From the NCBI GenBank assembly GCA_964613385.1, contig CAZTGZ010000067.1, forward strand, positions 1-9,008: a stretch of DNA of 9,008 bases, given 5' to 3'. Origin of the DNA: CAZTGZ01 sp964613385 (lineage in GTDB: Bacteria; Bacteroidota; Bacteroidia; NS11-12g; UBA9320). The translations under genes were made by a program, and so were the position numbers. Below, in pieces: positions 7,402 to 9,008 of the stretch; position 1 is the first letter of the stretch; each line of letters starts with the position of its first letter. The notes under the pieces were generated by a model. It ran no database searches. It was not told where the DNA came from and worked only from the letters and a program-made list of their open reading frames with translations.

Positions 7402-7632
7402 TAGAAAAGTTAGTAGATCAAATATCAGATCATATAAATTCATTCTGTTTTTGATTCTGTCAAATCATCTAAAAGCAGCATATCAATATACTAATTAACA
7501 TTTAAACACAATTAACATAAGTTGACATGCTCGAATAATAAAATAATTGTGTAAGTCCCCCTTTTCTCGGTATAGGTTAAAATGGACTATTCAAATTTGC
7601 TTTGATTATTGATTACAGTTATAATTGCATAA

Positions 7633-7659
7633 AAAAGGGATGCTTATAACATCCCTTTT
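7633..7659 (-). terminator. intrinsic terminator, mainly for leftward transcription
   Basis: A perfect 10-bp stem (AAAAGGGATG / CATCCCTTTT) encloses a 7-nt loop. Read on the minus strand the stem's last four T's continue into two more (7631-7632), giving six T's in a row, a normal intrinsic terminator for the small gene at 7781-8251. On the plus strand only four T's follow, so termination of the PDZ-like gene would be weaker. It may work in both directions. Confidence 0.7.
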
Positions 7660-7661
7660 AA

Positions 7662-7761
7662 AATAAGTAAATTGTGGTGTGTTTCGTATTAGCATATGTA
7701 GCTAATCTAATTACCACAACTCTGCAGTCAGCCGCATATATTTTCGGCCAATTTACTTATT
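7662..7761. ncRNA. candidate structured RNA or folded DNA site (three-way junction)
   Basis: A 13-bp perfect inverted repeat (AATAAGTAAATTG at 7662-7674, its complement at 7749-7761) closes a 74-nt interior with further helices. TGGT (7675-7678) pairs with ACCA (7713-7716). ATTAGC (7688-7693) pairs with GCTAAT (7701-7706) inside it. GCCG (7731-7734) pairs with CGGC (7745-7748). The first inner helix starts directly after the outer stem and the last ends directly before it, which gives a compact three-way junction. It could be in the 3' untranslated region of the leftward gene, part of a rightward small RNA, or a recombination site. No known RNA family was recognised. Confidence 0.4.
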
Positions 7762-7780
7762 CCAGGCTTCCACCTAGATT

Positions 7781-8251
7781 TTAAGCCTCTTCGGAGGCTT
7801 TGTTTTTTCTCAAACTATATATGTTTCGCGGTCCGCGATTATCGCTTAACAAAATACTCTCACTTTTATTAGTCGTAGCAAGTTGATACGCGTATGTTCT
7901 TATTATATGATTTAATTTTTTAATATCTCTGTTTGGTTCAAACTTGGAAATATAATCAACAATATCTTTGACAGTAGCTTTTCCTCCATATTCATTGATT
8001 GCTAGAAGCAATTTTTCTTTGTCTGATAAAGAATCAGTGTACTCTGTAGGTATTTTAATTTTATTTATTGATAGGCTACTTCTTGTTCTTTTAACTTTAA
8101 AATTTGTAAGTGAATTATTATCAGATCCCCAATCATTTTTATAATCAATTTTGTCACTCATTGGTTCATCAAGCAAAACACTAATAGCGTAAATTCTCTT
8201 ATGTAATTCCTCACGTTCCTTTCTTAATAGCGTTTTGAGTTCGTCTTTCAT
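7781..8251 (-). CDS. hypothetical protein with possible winged-helix C-terminal domain
   Basis: A 156-aa soluble, charged protein I do not recognise. Residues 1-28 (MKDELKTLLRKEREELHKRI and on) look like an amphipathic helix or coiled coil. Residues 35-70 are polar and probably flexible. Residues 77-148 look like a compact helical domain ending in strands: KEKLLLAINEYGGKATVKDI, a helix near 109-125 (RDIKKLNHIIRTYAYQL), then ILLSDNRGPRNIYSLRK. This order of helices plus a hairpin resembles a winged helix, so DNA binding is a guess. The gene is AT-rich like the convergent PDZ-like gene. A promoter-like element lies 5 nt before the ATG. The last six codons (KASEEA and stop) overlap a strong hairpin. 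Confidence 0.7.
   Translation of the reverse strand: MKDELKTLLRKEREELHKRIYAISVLLDEPMSDKIDYKNDWGSDNNSLTNFKVKRTRSSLSINKIKIPTEYTDSLSDKEKLLLAINEYGGKATVKDIVDYISKFEPNRDIKKLNHIIRTYAYQLATTNKSESILLSDNRGPRNIYSLRKNKASEEA
7783..7808 (+). terminator. intrinsic terminator with UUCG loop, rightward, inside 3' end of the hypothetical gene
   Basis: The plus strand reads AAGCCTC-TTCG-GAGGCTT followed by TGTTTTTT: a 7-bp perfect stem, the very stable C(UUCG)G tetraloop and a U-rich tail. This is a classic terminator for rightward transcription, yet it lies over the last codons of a minus-strand gene. On the minus strand no U tract follows. It may stop read-through from the PDZ-like gene or end a small rightward RNA. 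Confidence 0.7.
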
Positions 8252-8256
8252 GTTTA

Positions 8257-8284
8257 CAAAATTAGCACAAAAAGACGCTCCAAA
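8257..8284 (-). promoter_or_regulatory. candidate Bacteroidota promoter for the hypothetical gene
   Basis: On the minus strand TAATTTTG (8257-8264) matches TAnnTTTG and TTTG (8281-8284) lies 16 nt further upstream, a little short of the usual spacing. The -7 element ends 5 nt before the ATG at 8251, again implying a leaderless or nearly leaderless transcript. Confidence 0.45.
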
Positions 8285-8546
8285 TTTTAATGTGGAATAA
8301 TTGAGGATAAATCACCATTAAACTGTTTTTTTTTAGTTCAAAGGAAAGGATTATTAATGTCGTTCAAATAATGCAAAGCAATCTGATACCCACAAGAAAA
8401 CTCTCAATGGCCATACACATGACGTCTTTTTCAAAATAGCAAGGACGTCTTAAATTATTGCGTTCCAAACAGCAACCCTCACCCGTACCGAATAATAGCA
8501 TTTTTACCCAAACCTCCCCACCCCAAACCAATTTTCTTCCCCAATA

Positions 8547-8579
8547 TTTGCTATTATCCATCTTTTCTGGCTTAATTTG
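8547..8579 (+). promoter_or_regulatory. weak candidate promoter for the small Cys/Asp-rich lipoprotein
   Basis: TTTG (8547-8550) and TTAATTTG (8572-8579) are spaced by 21 nt, as in the lipoprotein promoter at 5971-6003. The second element departs from TAnnTTTG at its second base. The ATG follows 20 nt later. Confidence 0.3.
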
Positions 8580-8599
8580 ATCAGCCTAATTCCAGAACC

Positions 8600-8857
8600 A
8601 TGAAAAAGACCTTGATTTTGTTCACCCTGTTTTCAGTGACGTTTATTCAGTGCAAAGACGATAAAGAAGAAGAAACCCCGGCCGTTGAAATCTGCAACGA
8701 CGGTATTGATAACGACAACGACGGTTTCATCGATTGTGCCGATTTCGACTGTAATTCCAAATGCCCGGAGACCAATTGTTCCGATGGAATTGACAACGAC
8801 AGCGACGGATTCACCGACTGCGAAGACAATGACTGCAAAGGCAAATCCGGCTGTTAA
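8600..8857 (+). CDS. small surface lipoprotein with two Cys/Asp-rich metal-binding-type repeats
   Basis: An 85-aa lipoprotein. MKKTLILFTLFSVTFIQC is a lipoprotein signal with the modified cysteine at C18. It is followed by KDDKEEE, a good match to the charged K-(D/E) signal that sends Bacteroidota lipoproteins to the cell surface. The mature part is essentially two 20-residue repeats with a 28-residue period: C32-NDGIDNDNDGFID-C46-ADFD-C51 and C60-SDGIDNDSDGFTD-C74-EDND-C79. This CxDGxDNDxDGxxDCxDxDC pattern is known from many secreted proteins of myxobacteria and Bacteroidota, where it is annotated as a putative metal-binding (MopE-like) motif. The Asp pattern resembles calcium loops. Usually it is an ornament on larger proteins; here it is nearly the whole protein. 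Metal identity and function are unknown. It converges with the next gene, and their stops overlap. Confidence 0.85.
   Translation: MKKTLILFTLFSVTFIQCKDDKEEETPAVEICNDGIDNDNDGFIDCADFDCNSKCPETNCSDGIDNDSDGFTDCEDNDCKGKSGC
8693..8836 (+). repeat. two in-gene repeats encoding CxDGxDNDxDGxxDCxDxDC
   Basis: Repeat 1 spans 8693-8752 and repeat 2 spans 8777-8836, an 84-bp period. The encoded residues are much more alike than the DNA, since many codons differ at third positions (GGT/GGA, GAT/GAC, ATC/ACC). This points to an old duplication held by selection on the protein. Confidence 0.85.
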
Positions 8858-9008
8858 TTCACTTTGATAAATCTGCCGGATATGGAACCCTTGGGGTCTT
8901 CAATATGGATAAAATAGAGGCCATCCGGTAAGTCCGCAACTTCTATTCCTTCCCTCCGGTAAGTGGCTGGTTTTTTTAGACAATTTAAAATTGGAGTATT
9001 AATTTTAA
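8854..9008 (-). CDS. C-terminus of a T9SS-secreted protein (5' end outside window)
   Basis: Fifty codons plus a TAA stop (8854-8856) are visible on the minus strand; the frame is open to the right edge. The sequence EGIEVADLPDGLYFIHIEDP, then KGSISGRFIKVN and stop, fits the end of a T9SS type A sorting domain. The family shows a Leu-Pro-x-Gly-x-Tyr core, a beta strand, a Gly turn and a terminal Lys-Val. Such tails direct proteins through the outer membrane and are removed or anchored there. The cargo domain lies outside the window, so its activity cannot be told. It is convergent with the small lipoprotein gene with no spacer at all. Confidence 0.8.
   Translation of the reverse strand, partial: KINTPILNCLKKPATYRREGIEVADLPDGLYFIHIEDPKGSISGRFIKVN

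Larger units (their letters stand above)
7402..7780. other. 379-bp AT-rich convergent spacer with hairpins
   Basis: This spacer lies between the PDZ-like gene and the convergent small gene. Positions 7402-7630 hold no convincing ORF, tRNA or hairpin; the only notable feature is a C-rich patch near 7557-7565. From 7633 on it is dense in inverted repeats, listed separately: a terminator-like hairpin, a 13-bp inverted repeat enclosing two further hairpins, and a UUCG-loop hairpin just inside the next gene. Confidence 0.7.
8252..8599. other. 348-bp divergent intergenic region
   Basis: This gap separates the leftward hypothetical gene from the rightward small lipoprotein. It holds promoter-like elements near each end (8257-8284 and 8547-8579) and an 8-bp direct repeat GACGTCTT at 8421-8428 and 8444-8451. 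The 8470-8550 stretch is C-rich on the plus strand. A 65-codon open frame on the minus strand (8364-8561) has no signal, domain or promoter and is not called. No RNA gene or terminator was seen. Confidence 0.55.

Noticed and set aside
7540..7600. Third copy of the upstream repeat
   Set aside because: Only a short GGTATAGG-like stretch resembles copies A and B; the AAGCCAACGC core is missing.
7662..7761. Integron attC site
   Set aside because: The inverted repeats fold well but do not carry the expected GTTRRRY / RYYYAAC boxes, and no integron integrase is in the window.
7749..7780. tRNA- or tmRNA-like 3' end (TTCCACC)
   Set aside because: No acceptor stem partner, T-loop consensus or anticodon arm can be laid out around it.
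8364..8561. 65-codon open frame on the minus strand
   Set aside because: It has an odd composition (Trp, Cys and Gly rich), no signal peptide or domain, no promoter, and lies in a C-rich intergenic strand. It is most likely a chance open frame.

Overview
The window looks like the chromosome of a member of the Bacteroidota, probably a flavobacterial or related lineage. The evidence is internal. Two proteins end in domains that resemble type IX secretion (T9SS) sorting tails. Two lipoproteins have a charged stretch right after the lipobox cysteine. Promoter-like TAnnTTTG elements sit just upstream of several starts, and no strong Shine-Dalgarno sequences are seen. Genus cannot be told from the sequence alone.

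Layout, left to right. (1) 1-2295, plus strand: the 3' end of one POT/PTR2 peptide transporter, a complete second POT transporter 9 bp later, and a small secreted protein 5 bp after that. They look like one operon for proton-driven uptake of small peptides plus an exported protein of unknown role. (2) 2296-2478: a G-rich, C-poor spacer holding a 53-bp tandem repeat in about 2.5 copies. (3) 2479-3885, plus: a PrsW-type intramembrane protease with all its active-site motifs and a long C-terminal extension. (4) 3936-5965, minus: a secreted kelch beta-propeller with a T9SS-like tail, preceded by a lipoprotein of unknown function. A diverged repeat of about 75 bp lies upstream of each of these two genes. 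(5) 6289-8251: a markedly AT-rich stretch. It holds a membrane protein combining a zinc ribbon, transmembrane helices and a PDZ-like domain (plus), and an unrecognised small protein with a possible winged helix (minus). Between them is a 380-bp spacer with hairpins: two opposite-facing terminator-like hairpins bracket a predicted three-way-junction fold. (6) 8600-9008: a small lipoprotein with two Cys/Asp-rich metal-binding-type repeats, convergent with the C-terminus of another T9SS-type protein. Their stop codons overlap in a single TTAA.

No tRNA, rRNA, CRISPR array, complete insertion sequence or recognisable defence cassette was found. The best candidates for something undescribed are the structured 7633-7808 spacer, the repeat shared upstream of the two minus-strand genes, the zinc ribbon-membrane-PDZ protein, and the C-terminal extension on the PrsW protease. 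None can be assigned a function from sequence reading alone.
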